Source of the DNA: Phallusia fumigata
Taxonomy: Eukaryota; Chordata; Ascidiacea; Phlebobranchia; Ascidiidae
DNA: 64,000 nt
Direction: 5' to 3'
NCBI GenBank assembly: GCA_008931825.1
Contig: QXVZ01013980.1
Coordinates: forward strand, 26,865-90,864
Part shown: piece after piece, positions 1 through 11,798 of the stretch
How the letters are laid out: each line of letters opens with the position of its first letter
How positions within the stretch are numbered: position 1 is the stretch's first letter
Position numbers and translations under genes: made by a program
The notes under the pieces: generated by a model
What the model was told of the DNA's origin: nothing
Databases searched by the model: none
Seen by the model: only the letters and a program-made list of their open reading frames with translations

Positions 1-180
1 GTACGACGTACCACAGTGCATTCGTGACCTTATATTTCTACATTTAGTCACATGCCGTTTTAAAAACCTCTTTTAGAGTGGTGTAACTTTGCGCGTTATA
101 GATACCTGTGCCCAAGGATGACAGTGCGGTGCGGTACGTTTTGAGTTGAGCGTACCACCTACCCATTACGAAATTGTGCC
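1..180. repeat. GTACG-rich dispersed repeat, partial
   Basis: The first 180 bases hold stretches rich in gtac/ggtacg, including ccaaggatgacagtgcgg near 113. The same ingredients (GTACCGTAC, GAGGTACG, CCAAGGATG) recur near 6.8, 11.1-11.7, 20.33 and 62.4 kb, so this is one copy of a dispersed non-coding family. It runs off the left edge, so its ends cannot be set. Confidence 0.5.
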
Positions 181-1728
181 ACTGTCGAATTCTCATGAGT
201 GTCTTTAGCTTTTGGAAACGCTATTTGGTCTCGGTAGTTAGTTTAGTTTTGTGCTGGTGCTTAATAAAACAGCGTTTTTTTCGTGTTCTCAGCGACAAGT
301 TCTTTCAATAGATTGTATGGTGACGTGTATTTCTCACCTCACATGTAATTCGGTGCCTATGCGACGGCCGGTAGTAAATTAAAGTCGGTAATGCGACCGG
401 CAACAGTTCCTAGTTGTATTTTGAATAGCCGCCACAGGTGCCCCGGGGTGTAATTCTCAATTGACACTAATAAATTCCAAGTGTAAACTTTGGCTATGAT
501 AAGTTTTGTGGTGCCCCCATTCACTTGATGCCCTAAGCACGTGCTTATATTGCTTAATGGTTAATCCAGCCCTGGGTATATGACAAAACGGCGAGAATCG
601 TCCTGAGAAGAGCCCGCATTCTATTAGTTGTCTACGCCACCAAGTGACATATTAACGTTCGCACAAAACACGTTAAGTAGCGCACGAGATTCGGCTTTTT
701 CTTGCGCATCCTTTTCAGGTAAATCACCGCAATTGTTCTGATCGTCTTTTGTGAAATATACCGTTACAAACTTTTACCTGGGTAAAGTGATCTGGTTTCA
801 AAACTTTGTTACGCAGTTCTGATTCAAAGCGATTATACCCTAAATTAATCTGTTTAAGACCTTTGTTTCAATTGCACCTATTTATCTACATATACTTTTT
901 TGTGTTTAATAACGCATAGTTACAAGTTTGAGCAATGCTGGTATTAAGTATTAAGATCTGTTGTCAAAATCAAGCTTTAGCAAAATCTGTTTCCAACAGA
1001 GCTGTTATTGCTCAGTTCTTCACTGGAAAATCGGGCAGGTTAATGTTTAACTGAATATTTATGCATTGTAGACAAACTGTTGCGTACTAATGCACTCCAC
1101 TGATTGCCTGTTTACTTTCAAATTATGACAAAAGTAGGAATGTTTGCGGATCCCTTGCAATTTCGACCGAGTCTCCGCTGATCTCTGCAAACAGAAAACT
1201 TTATTCAATAAGGCTTTAAAAATCTTACTCGGCAATTAAAATGTGCAAAGCAATGTTGTAAAAACTATTCCGCTGAAACCGGCTGAGGTTTTGTGCTTGG
1301 GCGGTTTAAAACCACGTTTACGAGAGTTAAATGTGGTTTGGAATTTGGAACCATTGGTTAGATATGCAGCAAGCTGCGTTAGTCCTACACGAGTCAATTT
1401 ACAAACTGCAATGTGAAGTATTTAGTCCAGTTTGTTTTGTTTTGAAGCTTCATTGATCGGAAAGAAAAAGAAAACAGTTAGGCTAATCAGCGTTGGTAAT
1501 TGGAGAACTTTTTAAATAAAGAGGGACATTTAGAACATGTTTGCACAACAGAAGTGCACTCAGATCTGAATCGACGTGGTGATTGTCCCAAACTTTTTTA
1601 CGAAACAAATTTAAAATTTTAATCGATAATTAAAAACAGCTAATATATGACAAGCTACGAAGGTTGTAGCTGGAATAAAAACGCACGTTTGTTGGTAGAT
1701 TTTTGTTACAATCGTCTGGAATATAGAG
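181..1728. other. Intergenic flank upstream of the SLC7 gene
   Basis: AT-rich sequence with no open frame that resembles a protein and no clear core promoter. It should contain the promoter and 5' UTR of the transporter that starts at 1729, but nothing in it can be assigned. Confidence 0.5.
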
Positions 1729-4700
1729 ATGATGGAGGATCAAGACAAAACTTCAATCAACGTCGGGTTGAAAAAGAAAATTGGTTTTAGCCGGGGGATG
1801 AGCATCGTAGTGGGTGAGTAAAATTATCGACAAACGTTACACCAAAAAAAGAAGCAAAAATAATTAAATTCATCAAGTGTCTCAATTTTAAAACAAATTT
1901 GTAGTTGTGTTTTTATTGCCCTGCGATCGCGACATTTAGCTCAGATAGTATTTAAAAACAAATTCATGACCCCATCTTTGTCCTCAGGAAGTATGATCGG
2001 TTCGGGAATTTTTCTTTCACCCACCGGCATCTTGCGTTACTGCGGGGGAAGTGTTGGGTTAAGTTTGGTCGTGTGGGTGGTGTGTGGGATTCTGTGTTTG
2101 TTGGCTGCTCTGTCCCTCACCGAGCTCGGCCTCGCCTTTCCAGCTTCAGGCGGGATCAACACTTATCTACTGGAGTGCTACGGATCAGGAGTAGCGTTCT
2201 TACACGCGTGGAGCTATTGTCTCGTCGTTCTACCCGGAAGTAAGTTCAAGATTTTAGAACGAACGCCCGATGCTTGCTTGTGAAAATGTCGCAATTCCAA
2301 CTTCCCCACTATTTTGTTAAATTCGGCTCGTACCAAGGACGCAGCCGAGAACGATTCCCGATCAGTTTTTTATGTTGTATGTACATGGGCCTGAAGTTTT
2401 TATAACCCATTAGGTCAAATGCCCGTAAACTATAAACTTGTAGCCTCTGCCCACTTAACCATTAGTCAGAAATAATTTTTGCTTGTACAGCTGTTACAAA
2501 AACATAAGTAATTTCATGCATTACAGTTGAGAGAACTTTCGTCCAAATCCAGCACATTTTCAAATATACGTGACGTATAATTTTGTCACAGAAGGGGCAG
2601 CGCTCGGAATAGCTTTGGGTGAATACATAGTGACCCCGTTTTACGACGGATGCGAACCTCCTTCGACACTCATCAAATGTACAGCGGTGGTTGTGGTTCT
2701 CGTTCTTGCTATGCTTAACTGCTTCAGTGTCAGAACAGCTGCAAGGTTGCTGGTCGTTTTCACAGCAGCTAAAGTGATCGTGCTCGTTATAATATCAGGT
2801 AGGCGGCGGATTTTGAACTGGACGTAAGCTATGGGAAACAAATTATAAAACTGCAGGAAGGGTAAATAATATCACAGGAAGTTGACGACGCATTTTTACT
2901 CATTGCCGCTCGTTTGAAGTCGGTGAGTTTAAACAAATAATATTAACTGGGATTACATCAATTTGACTGAATGGACTTTTGTAATGATGGATGGCTCTAA
3001 ACTATGGATAATTTAAATAACACATGTACATATATTCAGACAATTCAGACATTCGCCTTGTTTCTTTGTTTCTTCATGAAACTGAAACGCTCTAGATGGC
3101 CTAGAAAAAAAAGGAAGAAGTCTGAGTTAAGGCGGGGCACATAACACATCACAAACCATCACTAGTTTTAACGATAAAATCCATAACTGAAAGCTAATAA
3201 ATGCAAAAAAAGTACAACCGTGCTATTTCTTACTTTGCAGTTTCAGGGTATGTTTATCTCGGAGCTGACAGTTCCGTCGCTGAAGAAAATTTCAACAACG
3301 CCTTCGATTTATCAAACCCAGTTTATGGGACGGTCGATAAGATTGGAGCAAGGGAAATAAGTTTAGCGCTGTACCAGGTATTAACGCCTGACAGTTTGTT
3401 GCTACAACAACCAACAAAGCAAAAACGAAACATTCTGTTATTTCACTAGCTTCCAGCTTAAGCTCTCTGTTGGTGGTTGTGTTAAAATTTGACACGTTGT
3501 GCTGTACGTGTTTCACATGGTCTGTACCAGTGGTTCCCAACCGGGGAGGAATTCCTACTTTTTAGTAAAGTTATTCACGATAAATGCAGTATTTTACTAA
3601 AGGTAGACCAGTGGTTCGAAACTTTTCAATACTACTTTTCATCACCTATTGTCTAGTAGGGGACGAAAGAAAAGTTCCAATACAAGCCAGGGGGGGATGT
3701 ATTAAAAAGGTTGGGAACCACTGGTCTATACAGAACATGTATAGTAATATGTGTGTTTATCACCCTTTGTTTTCAGATTGCTACCTGGATAGGAATTATG
3801 TTAAAATTTGTTTTGCAATGTTGTAGGGTTTGTGGCCGTACGCTGGGTTCGCAAACATTAACGTGATAACAGAAGAAATCAGTCAACCGAAACGGAATCT
3901 GCCCCGCGCGATCACGAGCGGTGTTTGTGTCGTCATAGTTGTTTACTTGTTTGTCAACTGCGCTTATTTTTCAGGTACGAAACCAGTATATAATTAATTT
4001 TTATTCAGCTCTGTTTGTCTTTGTCCCTTGCCCTTAGTGATGAGACCTTTTACAAAACGTAGTTTGGTATAAATGAAATTTATGCAAGAAAACATTAAAT
4101 ATAAATGCCAATGCTTCATACTATCATGTCGAAATAACAATAGGGAGTGGGTGTTGCAGACATGGAAAATATCGATTATGTCCTTTTTTTGCTAACAATT
4201 GGCAACCCTAATTGTCTACTACGTTTCCCGACTAACTTCGTGCTCTCAACCACATAAGACGCATTCAACTGTGAATAGGGGAATTACAAATACGTTTAAA
4301 TTCCAAATTAATATTGCTACGGTTGACAAAACAGAGCTCGTTCGATTAAAAAACACCTTTTGGGCATAAAAACAATTGCGGTTTTGTCATAATAGTAAAA
4401 AACACTATTTAACTGTGTATTTTGTCATCTCAAAGTACTTCTTTGTTTCAGTTCTTACTCCGAGTGAGATTTTACAATCCAGGTCGGTGGCGTCCTCTCT
4501 CGCCGATCGAACCATTACGACATGGGCTTGGATCGCACCGCTGGGCGTCGCTGTTTCGGTTGCTGGGACAATTAACTCGGCGTTTCTATCAAATGGGAGA
4601 ATGATGTTTGTGGCGGGGAAAAGAGGATATCTACCTGAGGTCACGTGATTCGAAACTTTGTGCATTTAATTAACGTAAAATCTCAATCTTCGATAAACAA

Positions 4701-6038
4701 CATCCAAAATAATACTTGCGGTCTTCGCAGAATCTGACTCTTTAACAGTAAAAATATCCTGTTGACCAATGGCAAAGTAGTGTTTGTAAGATAAAATCGA
4801 GTAAAATTCTGTGTTTTTTACTTCCGGTTTGCTCACTGTTTGTTTATTAGTTTTGGAGACTAACCGTTTCTCCACCACGGCCAAAGGAATAAAAGAATAG
4901 TTGCAAACTGATTTTTACTCAAAAACGCTGCTACACCATTATTATAGATATAATGTCCGGGGCTGTTATAATTGGGCAGAGGCACTTAATGAATGTCAGT
5001 GACTATTTTAGTAAAGCAACAACTAGTGCAAAACAAAACCTAGAAATGACCGCCACAGCAATGCATAATTTGGGTGCAATGGTGAATTTGTAAGTTTGCG
5101 AAACAAACAGATTCAAATTAACGCGTCGAAATAATATCTCCCAATCACATCCAGCAAACAAAATTGTTGCTGTTGACAACGATGTCAATACCGCGTCCAC
5201 AGATTCTATCGATGGTGCAAGTTGATTACAGCACACCGGCCGTTGCTATTGGCCTTCTTGCCGCACTTGACGTCATACTACTCTTTCCCTCAAACTTCGA
5301 CGCGTTGGTGCAGGTATGACGTCACAACATTTTATATTTTTACACATACCAAACAGAAAAATTGATAATTATTTTCCTCAATCGTGGCAAAAAAGATTTC
5401 TTTGTTGTAAAAAAATCAAGACTTGATTTTATAGCCAATGTTTGATTCTTGCTAAAGTTTAAACAGATTTTATTCAGTTTGAACAATTTCTAGAACATTT
5501 ACCGAGTTAAAAAAACATGCTTGGACACTGCCATGTAGAGTCGTGTGAGGCAATTTAAACCCCCAGTCCGAGACCCGGCCTAATTTGAAACGATTGCATA
5601 AACCGACCTTATTAGGCGCGTTGTCGTTTCGTTTCACAGGGCACGCAGTTTATGGAGTGGCTTTTTATCGGGATGTCAGCCTTGGGTTTAATATTTACCC
5701 GTTTCACACGCAAAGACGTGGACAGACCATATAAGGTAAACGCGTGCGTGAGTGTCGGCGTGTGTAAAGTGAGGAGAAATGACCTAAGTAGTTGATTGCA
5801 CTTACAGGTTCCCCTTGTGATCCCAGCCCTAGTTGTGTTGATGTCAGCATATTTGGTCATCGCTCCACTTGTGCTGAATCCTGATCCGTTTGTTCTGTAC
5901 TCATCATGCTTCACAATAGCCGGCCTTTTCTTTTACTTCCCTTTAGTTTATTTCAATTTGAAAGTTCCAGGGGTCCACCGGGTGACCGCTTTTCTACAGC
6001 AACTGATGAACGTCGCTCCGGAGACAAAACTAATTTAG
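1729..6038 (+). CDS. SLC7-family amino-acid transporter (heteromeric light chain)
   Basis: Nine exons: 1729-1813, 1988-2239, 2592-2798, 3247-3377, 3827-3974, 4452-4639, 5203-5313, 5640-5735, 5808-6038. They total 1449 nt (482 residues), the usual length of LAT-type light chains with 12 membrane helices. What is seen: the substrate-binding GSMIGSGIF loop of helix 1, the FYDGCEPP loop after helix 3 whose Cys in this family forms the disulfide to the SLC3 heavy chain (rBAT or 4F2hc), and the helix 6 block GLWPYAGF followed by NVITEEISQPKRNLPRAI. Role known from the family: sodium-independent exchange of amino acids across the plasma membrane as a heterodimer. The loop around the Cys looks closest to b(0,+)AT (SLC7A9) and xCT (SLC7A11), so the subtype and substrate are left open. 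The two Met codons at 1729 and 1732 are equivalent starts. The exon 6 donor (GAG/gtcacg) is weak, but the frame and family alignment support it. Confidence 0.9.
3528..3723. mobile_element. hAT-like MITE in an intron of the SLC7 gene
   Basis: The 196-bp element has perfect 15-bp terminal inverted repeats, CAGTGGTTCCCAACC at the left and GGTTGGGAACCACTG at the right. Flanks gtctgtac (3520-3527) and gtctatac (3724-3731) match at 7 of 8 bases, as expected for an aged 8-bp hAT target duplication. It has no coding capacity. It lies between transporter exons 4 and 5. A related left end is present at 55435. Confidence 0.85.
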
Positions 6039-6153
6039 TTTTTTTCCTCAAATTGTCGCAAAACATTTTCGCAAAATTTTCTAAAACATTACATACACAG
6101 TTTAAGATCGAGGTGACTCCTGTCACATTGAGTCTGCGGTGACTTTCTACAAA

Positions 6154-6159
6154 AATAAA
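6154..6159 (+). terminator. Candidate poly(A) signal of the SLC7 gene
   Basis: AATAAA lies 116 bases after the transporter stop codon, a normal position for a short 3' UTR. It is the first canonical hexamer downstream. There is no transcript evidence. Confidence 0.45.
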
Positions 6160-7730
6160 CATGTTGACCGTAATCGTAACAATTTGAAACGTAAAACAAC
6201 TTGTTAGTAACGTTTAGCAAAAAAAATGTTTTCTAAATCTGTAGCCTTAGCCTATACGTGTTTAGTTGGCGGTTCGGTTATATAAATGAAACTTTTTGCC
6301 CAGTAATGCGACCCAACTAAAATGCTGGAAGCCTAGGCGACCTATACATGTTTGTTGTGATATGATGAAGGTCCAAATGTATAGTGATGCGCCAGCCTTT
6401 AATTTTTAAAGTAGACCTACATACTTATTGTTTTTGTGCAAATTGTTTGCTGTGTTTGGCCCTTTCTGTTAGGTTAAGTAAAACTGATTTTCCAAACAAA
6501 ATCACAGAAAAACAGTGCAGCTTTACGGTTGTTATTATGTAAAGCAATGTAACTTTCATTCGAAAGGTTTTAATTGGTCAAATTATACGAAAAAGCAATT
6601 CTTTGCGTGTTTACTGTTTTGCGCCCAAGATGCAACAACAGAAAAATTTCGATAAAATACAGGCTCTAGTTCCTATTTTGTAATAAAAACACAGGCTTAT
6701 AGATAGCGCTGTTTCCACAAAAATACTGCTCGATACTGTCTGCCAAGAATTGGCAGTACGGTACAGTATTGTGGTACGGTACGCCTTTCGCAGCGAGGTA
6801 CGTGTTACTCACCACTCATTACATACCGCATCTACTCCTGTCTTTGATTGGGAATGGCAATACAGTACAGTACGCAGCAAATCATCACAAGGTACGCTAC
6901 GCCTTTTGCAACGAGGTACGTGGTACGCAAAACTCAAATCGAACTGCACCGTACCATCCTTGCTGTTGGCATAACAACCGCCCTTTATGTCACGTGTGGG
7001 CAAGTTCATCCTTATCCTGTGCGGCAGGCTTTGTTACTTTGCATCACTCACTTTTTGTCGCAAAGTTAACTCTACATTGCACACATGAAAAAACTACAGC
7101 TTTTTAAATGACAAAATTGTTTAGAGTAAATCATTTTGTGAACAGTTAAACGCAGATAGATTTTTTAATCAAGCCAAAAATATTTTCCAATCAAAACAAA
7201 ACGCAATTTACACATTTGGGTTGATAGATTGTTGAATGTATTTTATCAATGACGAGACAAATCCCGACACAGTTCCTCAGCATTTAAAGTTTTCAGAAGT
7301 TACGCAAAAAATGTTCTCTCTTTATTCGTCATACACGCCCCGTAACACCATATTAGGGCATAACGACACGCATCAAAAAAGACATCCAATGAACACGCAA
7401 GACAAAAAAATGGTAACCGGCAGTTCGCCGTCTCGATACTTCGATGCGTTACGCACGGTGGTCTTTTGTGTTTGTTCCTCGATTAATAGGTAATGGATTA
7501 GTGTTAAAACGAGAAACATTGCATTGTGCAATATTACAGGACAAAAGTGTAATATCACCTGGAATTGTATTGCTTAGCGGAGGACATATTAGGTATTAAA
7601 TCCTGGGAAGTGATTGTATGTTGTGTTACGGTCACGTAAAACGTGGACGTGCCGACCAGCGATGGCCTAATGCGGAAATAACCGTCATTTGTGAATCAGT
7701 GCGCTGGTGTCATTTATACTGTCGCTGCTT
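6160..7730. other. Intergenic region with a GTACG-rich repeat
   Basis: No convincing gene. Short open frames between 6750 and 7500 fall in repeat or in low-complexity AT-rich DNA. About 6745-6990 is a GTACG-rich repeat with several gtacggtac and gaggtacg motifs, ending in a ccatccttg segment that is the complement of ccaaggatg in other copies. Confidence 0.5.
6745..6990. repeat. GTACG-rich dispersed repeat
   Basis: The most complete copy in the window. It has repeated gtacggtac, gcgaggtacgtg and acgaggtacgtgg blocks, with an internal near-duplication (6778-6808 against 6893-6923). It ends with cgtaccatccttgctg. Short frames here encode unrelated translations of the same repeat and are not genes. 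Confidence 0.65.
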
Positions 7731-7731
7731 G

Positions 7732-7739
7732 TATATAAA
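7732..7739 (+). promoter_or_regulatory. Possible TATA box upstream of cofilin
   Basis: TATATAAA is followed about 26 bases later by a ttcagatg start-like context. It lies about 600 bases before the cofilin start and could drive a transcript with a 5' UTR intron ending at the acceptor at 8277. The position is plausible but there is no other support. Confidence 0.3.
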
Positions 7740-8263
7740 CACCTGCTGATGTTAGTGTTCAGATGCACAGCATGTCTGGGTGAATAGTAGACACGGGAAG
7801 ATATACCATAACTCCGACAGGATTTCCTGTTGCTAAAAAAGTTTTTTGTGTGTGTATATTAGGCTCGTTGCATGTAAATTACAGAAATGACATTAGGTAC
7901 CTTTTCAGTGGAAATTTTGTAGTATTGTCAAGAACGAGAAACGCTATGGTTTCTTCATTTAGTAAGTTCTCGGATTCCAAAACTATTTTTGTGTTTTTTT
8001 TAACTGGTATCTTGCCACCCTATTAGTGTCTGGAATGGTTTGTAGTTGATGCTCTTGTTTTCATGTTTGGTATAGAAATTGTAAACTGTCCCAGACGAAT
8101 TTGGTGACTGTGATGAACGTTCTTGTATGAAATCAACACGTAATGTTCTCAAGACTATTTTGTATGGCTTTAATATCAACAAATAATTTGGTTTGGTTTA
8201 TTTGCCAAACATACCATTTTATTATTTTGTGTTTTGAGGATGTAATGTCAAAAATATTTGCAT

Positions 8264-8277
8264 GGTTTTTTTTGCAG
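8264..8277 (+). promoter_or_regulatory. 3' splice (cis or trans) acceptor before the cofilin start
   Basis: A run of T ends in gcag, 58 bases before the chosen cofilin ATG. It is a strong acceptor in the 5' UTR. It could close a cis intron in the 5' UTR. If the organism is a tunicate, it could also receive a spliced leader, since many tunicate mRNAs are trans-spliced just upstream of the start codon. The sequence does not tell which. Confidence 0.4.
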
Positions 8278-8335
8278 TTACAGATTAAACGTTTTGTTGG
8301 CTAATTTAGTGAAGTTAAATACCAATTCCATCACC

Positions 8336-9628
8336 ATGGCAATGTCAGGAATTAAAGTTGCTGACAGTGTAAAGGAGGGGTATGAACGTGTGAATAAAAA
8401 GAAGCGTGGTGCATGTGCGTTCAAAATAAGTGATGATACTAAAACCATTGAAGAGGACACAAGTTTTGTATGTGATGAAAAAGAAAAGAGACCATATCGC
8501 AAATTGCTTGATCACTTTCAGAGCAACAACTGCAAGTAAGATTTGCTAAAACTGAATAGTTTATTTGGTTTAACAACTTTGGAGTAGAAAAATGGTTCCC
8601 AACCTTTTTTGAGGCGTTCCCCCCTTTTGCTTCTTTTGGAACTTTTCATTTCTTCCCCACTAAACAAAAAGTGATATAGAGGAGAGTTAAAAGGTTTGCA
8701 TTGTAGGGTTGTTCAACGTAGAATAGCTGGCTATTCTACAATAGTTGTTTCGAATCTAAGTCTTAAATTAAGTTTGGCAGATTGACATACAGAACTTCAA
8801 GTAACAAAACAACAATAAAGGACGGTTAAATTAATAATCTGGAAAGTGATTTCACAATTTAACCCCTACAGTACCCCATGACTTGTATTAGATGTAAGTG
8901 TGGAACCATGGGTTATTTTCCTTTCAACTTCCAAACAATGTCAGACATGCCGTCATGCTAATTACATGCGATAGTTGTAAAAAACCTTTGTAAGTAAAAG
9001 GTGAGTAAAGTAACTACTATTTTTCGCAGTGATGCCACTACAAACATACAAATAAACAAGTTGTGGATTTGAATCCTTAGGATTCAATATTCTACTTTGA
9101 ACATTCCAAGGTCTGGTAAACCTAAAAGGAATACAACACTTATCATTAATAACTTAACTTCAAAGTGAAAATTTCTCCCCTGAACTCATAAAATTCCTCA
9201 TTGGGGAAGAATTCCTTCTAGGTTGGGAACACTTGTAGTACGTAACTAAGACTAGAGAATAGCATAATTGACACACACCTAATGTGTGAGTTTTTCTGTC
9301 TAGGTATGGACTTGTGGATGTGAAATTTAAGGATACGGAAGGCAAGAAACAAAACAAATTGGTGTGCATCTGCTGGGCTTCTGATTTAGCAAAACCAAAG
9401 CTGAAGATGATGCAGACCACTAGTTTTGAGGCCCTCAAACCAGTCATGGATTCTTGTCAACATTTCTTCCAGATGAATGATGACACACAAAAAAATGCCC
9501 ACTACGTTCTAGATAAAGCTTGTGGTTCAGCTTCCACAGCAAGGCGCTTTGAGGGAAAAAAGTATTGTGTTGACAAGCGTACCAAAGAGTACTTGACAGA
9601 TGGTGAAGATTCTGAGGAGTCTGACTAA
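8336..9628 (+). CDS. ADF/cofilin actin-depolymerising protein
   Basis: Two exons, 8336-8535 and 9304-9628, encode 174 residues, close to the usual 165-170. The start is the ATG in accATGG, giving MAMSGIKVADSV. The second Met would give MSGIKVADSV; either way a Ser sits by the N-terminus where LIM kinases phosphorylate cofilins. Visible landmarks are a basic NKKKR patch near residue 20 where vertebrate cofilins have their nuclear localisation signal, the actin-binding long helix WASDLAKPKLKMM, and the end of the ADF fold near GKKYCVDKR. An acidic tail (DGEDSEESD) extends past the fold. Known role: binds ADP-actin, severs and depolymerises filaments in the cytoplasm. The intron holds nested hAT-like debris. 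A family-level call is safe; the exact orthologue is not. Confidence 0.93.
8593..9231. mobile_element. hAT-like element in the cofilin intron, interrupted by a second element
   Basis: Ends tggttcccaacc (left) and ggttgggaaca (right) are inverted repeats of the same family as the MITE at 3528. The interior is split by another hAT-like element (8704 to about 9108). Terminal bases are eroded and no clear target duplication remains. Confidence 0.55.
8704..9108. mobile_element. Nested hAT-like element related to the one at 25917
   Basis: The left end tagggttgttcaacgtagaa and the inverted right end attctactttgaacattcc match the termini of the better preserved element at 25917-26755. The left end also carries the same internal agctggctattctac motif. 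It sits inside the older element spanning 8593-9231. The target duplication is not recognisable. Confidence 0.55.
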
Positions 9629-9639
9629 AGACTTTTATT

Positions 9640-11095
9640 TCCACCCTGCTCACAAGTTTGTATTCTTAATCATATCCGTTGTAGCCCATTTAGCTTTCAG
9701 TAGCTGTTGTATTTCTTGATGGTAATTTACCACAACACATTTTGACCCGCTTCGTTTTGCCTTTAAACACTTAAGAGGAATGAAACATGAATTAATTTTG
9801 CCAGTGTGAGCTAACAGCATAAAAGCAATCTGTAACAATTCTAACCTGTGCTTGGCAATTTATCAACCAATAGCATTGAGAGCAAGACGATGACATGTAA
9901 TTTAAATAAACAGTGACAAAGAGTATTTTTAGTGTTGCACAACTACTGTCAGCTGATTCTGTTATAATTTCTTGACATACCTTTCATCTTCTATTAAGCA
10001 GGCAGTAAATCAAGGAAATGTAAATAAAAATAAAAATACAATTCAATAATTTTGTTAAATATTAAGGCAGATTTATCTATAAAATTGATGTTTCTATAAT
10101 ATCATTGTTAGGCAGTTTTTTCCATGAAAGCCTTCAGTGTAGTCCTTATTGCTGTTCAATGGCTAGCAACTGGGTATTGCTACAAGCAAAGAGATATTTC
10201 CTGATAGTTAGTTGTGTTTACTGTTTCTGATGCAAATCACAGGGTGGTTGGGTAGTTTCTAGTGAAATTTCTACTACCATGGTATTAAAAGATTCTGATC
10301 GCTAAGGAGGCAGATGAATGTAAACAGCTTCTCTTCTGTTTCTAAATGGCCGATCACAGCCGGATATCGCCTCATACCACGTCACTTCCGCTTTTTGCCG
10401 CTTAAAGTTTCCTCTTGGGTGGGTTATAATGACGTCACACTGCTTGCTTGACTAAATTGTAACGCAGTAATTAATACAAAATACCTGAATGGAATTCGGT
10501 GTGCTTAAAAGGGTTGGCGAGATTCTGTACAAACAGCGGCGATAAAACAATGGGTTTTATACACGTTATTTCGCAGTGGGTTTCCGAAGAAGCTTTGTTA
10601 AAAGAATGATTTTTTTCCAACAAAAGCGAAACCTGTTAGCGAATGCGCATAACGCTAGCGAAGTTATGTTCGTTGCAACAAACCGATGGTGGCTGTAAAC
10701 TGTGCCGATAACTGTTCTGACATAGGAAGGGAGGACAAACAAAGCAGAAATAAGGCAATTATTGACCACGGGTAAGATCGGAGCTGCTAAGCAAATAGTG
10801 TTTCGCGCTGACACCTATTTTGCTTCACACTTGCTAACTGGTACTGGGGGCTTAACATGGCTACATTTAAACATAAATTTCGGTAACAGCTCGCATTTGG
10901 CCACCTCAGCCCTTAGACGGAAGTTAGACTGGTGGTGTTACAAGCCATTCCATATATGGGATTGCCGTAGGCGCGGATCACACATTCTGTTGTATTACAC
11001 ACCTCGTTTACACCGTTACGCAAGTTTTGATTTACAGAGATACTCTGCCTGATAATACATTATGAGAACAATAAATACATTACAATCGTTTCATC
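9640..11095. other. Intergenic region, cofilin 3' flank
   Basis: Probably contains the cofilin 3' UTR; AATAAA-like strings occur near 9905 and 10023. No other gene is supported. Short open frames near 9650-9838 and 10566-11052 lack homology, codon bias or splice partners. Confidence 0.5.
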
Positions 11096-11670
11096 TTCCG
11101 GCCAAGGATGGCAGTAGGGGTAAACAGCAAAAAACATCAAAGGTACGATACGACCTTCAAATTTAGGTTCGCATAAGTCATACGTACCCTACCTAGGGTT
11201 GCCAACTCTCTTGAGCTACAATAAAGGACACAAAAACTTAATCGACATGATGACATAAAATATATTGACACTATTATTACAAGTTTTCTCACATAGATTT
11301 TTTTATTCATAACAAATTACGGCTCGACTTTGTGAAGGGCCTCATCACTACCTTGTTGTATGCTAAATTTGTTTTGGTCCTTCGAGTGTCAGTTTAGAAA
11401 TTAAATCACAAGTGAAAACGATTTTAAAATAAAGGACAAATAGTGTTGTTTCAAATCTCAATAAAGGACAAGGACAAATAGAGCTGAATAAAGGATTGTC
11501 CTTCGAAATAAAGGACGGTTGGCAACCCTAACCCTACCTCTTTGCCAACATTAACCAAAGAAAGCAGTGCAGTATGGTATGCAGCAAAAATCACTCAAGG
11601 GTACATTGCGGTGGAACCGTACCCCTTAACGAGGTACGCACTGTACCGTACTGCTTTCTTTGCATCTGGC
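11095..11670. repeat. GTACG-rich dispersed repeat split by a MITE
   Basis: Two halves of a GTACG-rich repeat (about 11095-11193 and 11531-11670) flank a 337-bp insertion. The left half has ccaaggatggcagtag and ggtacgatacg. The right half has gcagtatggtatgcagc and aacgaggtacgcactg. Removing the insert and one target copy restores a continuous repeat like that at 6.8 kb. Confidence 0.65.
11194..11530. mobile_element. MITE with 8-bp target duplication ACCCTACC
   Basis: Terminal inverted repeats TAGGGTTGCCAAC and GTTGGCAACCCTA bound a 337-bp non-coding element rich in ataaaggac motifs. The perfect 8-bp direct repeat accctacc lies at 11186-11193 and 11531-11538. This fits a hAT-like non-autonomous transposon inserted into the GTACG repeat. 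Confidence 0.88.
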
Positions 11671-11798
11671 AGTTAAACAAGCGTTTGCTTCGACCTCCAA
11701 TCCTGCTCGTCTTCTACCAGATTTCAGCTTAGCGTCCTTACCATGGTGCATCTAAGAACTTATAGCAACTTTCATTTTGTTAAACATTTTTAGTTTCG

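Noticed and set aside
6750-7107. Overlapping plus-strand frames of 73-112 residues after the SLC7 gene
   Set aside because: They fall in the GTACG repeat and in AT-rich DNA, and overlapping frames translate the same repeat differently.
7236-7493. 85-residue frame starting MYFINDETNPD
   Set aside because: No family match, no splice signals joining it to cofilin or the transporter, and no start context worth weight.
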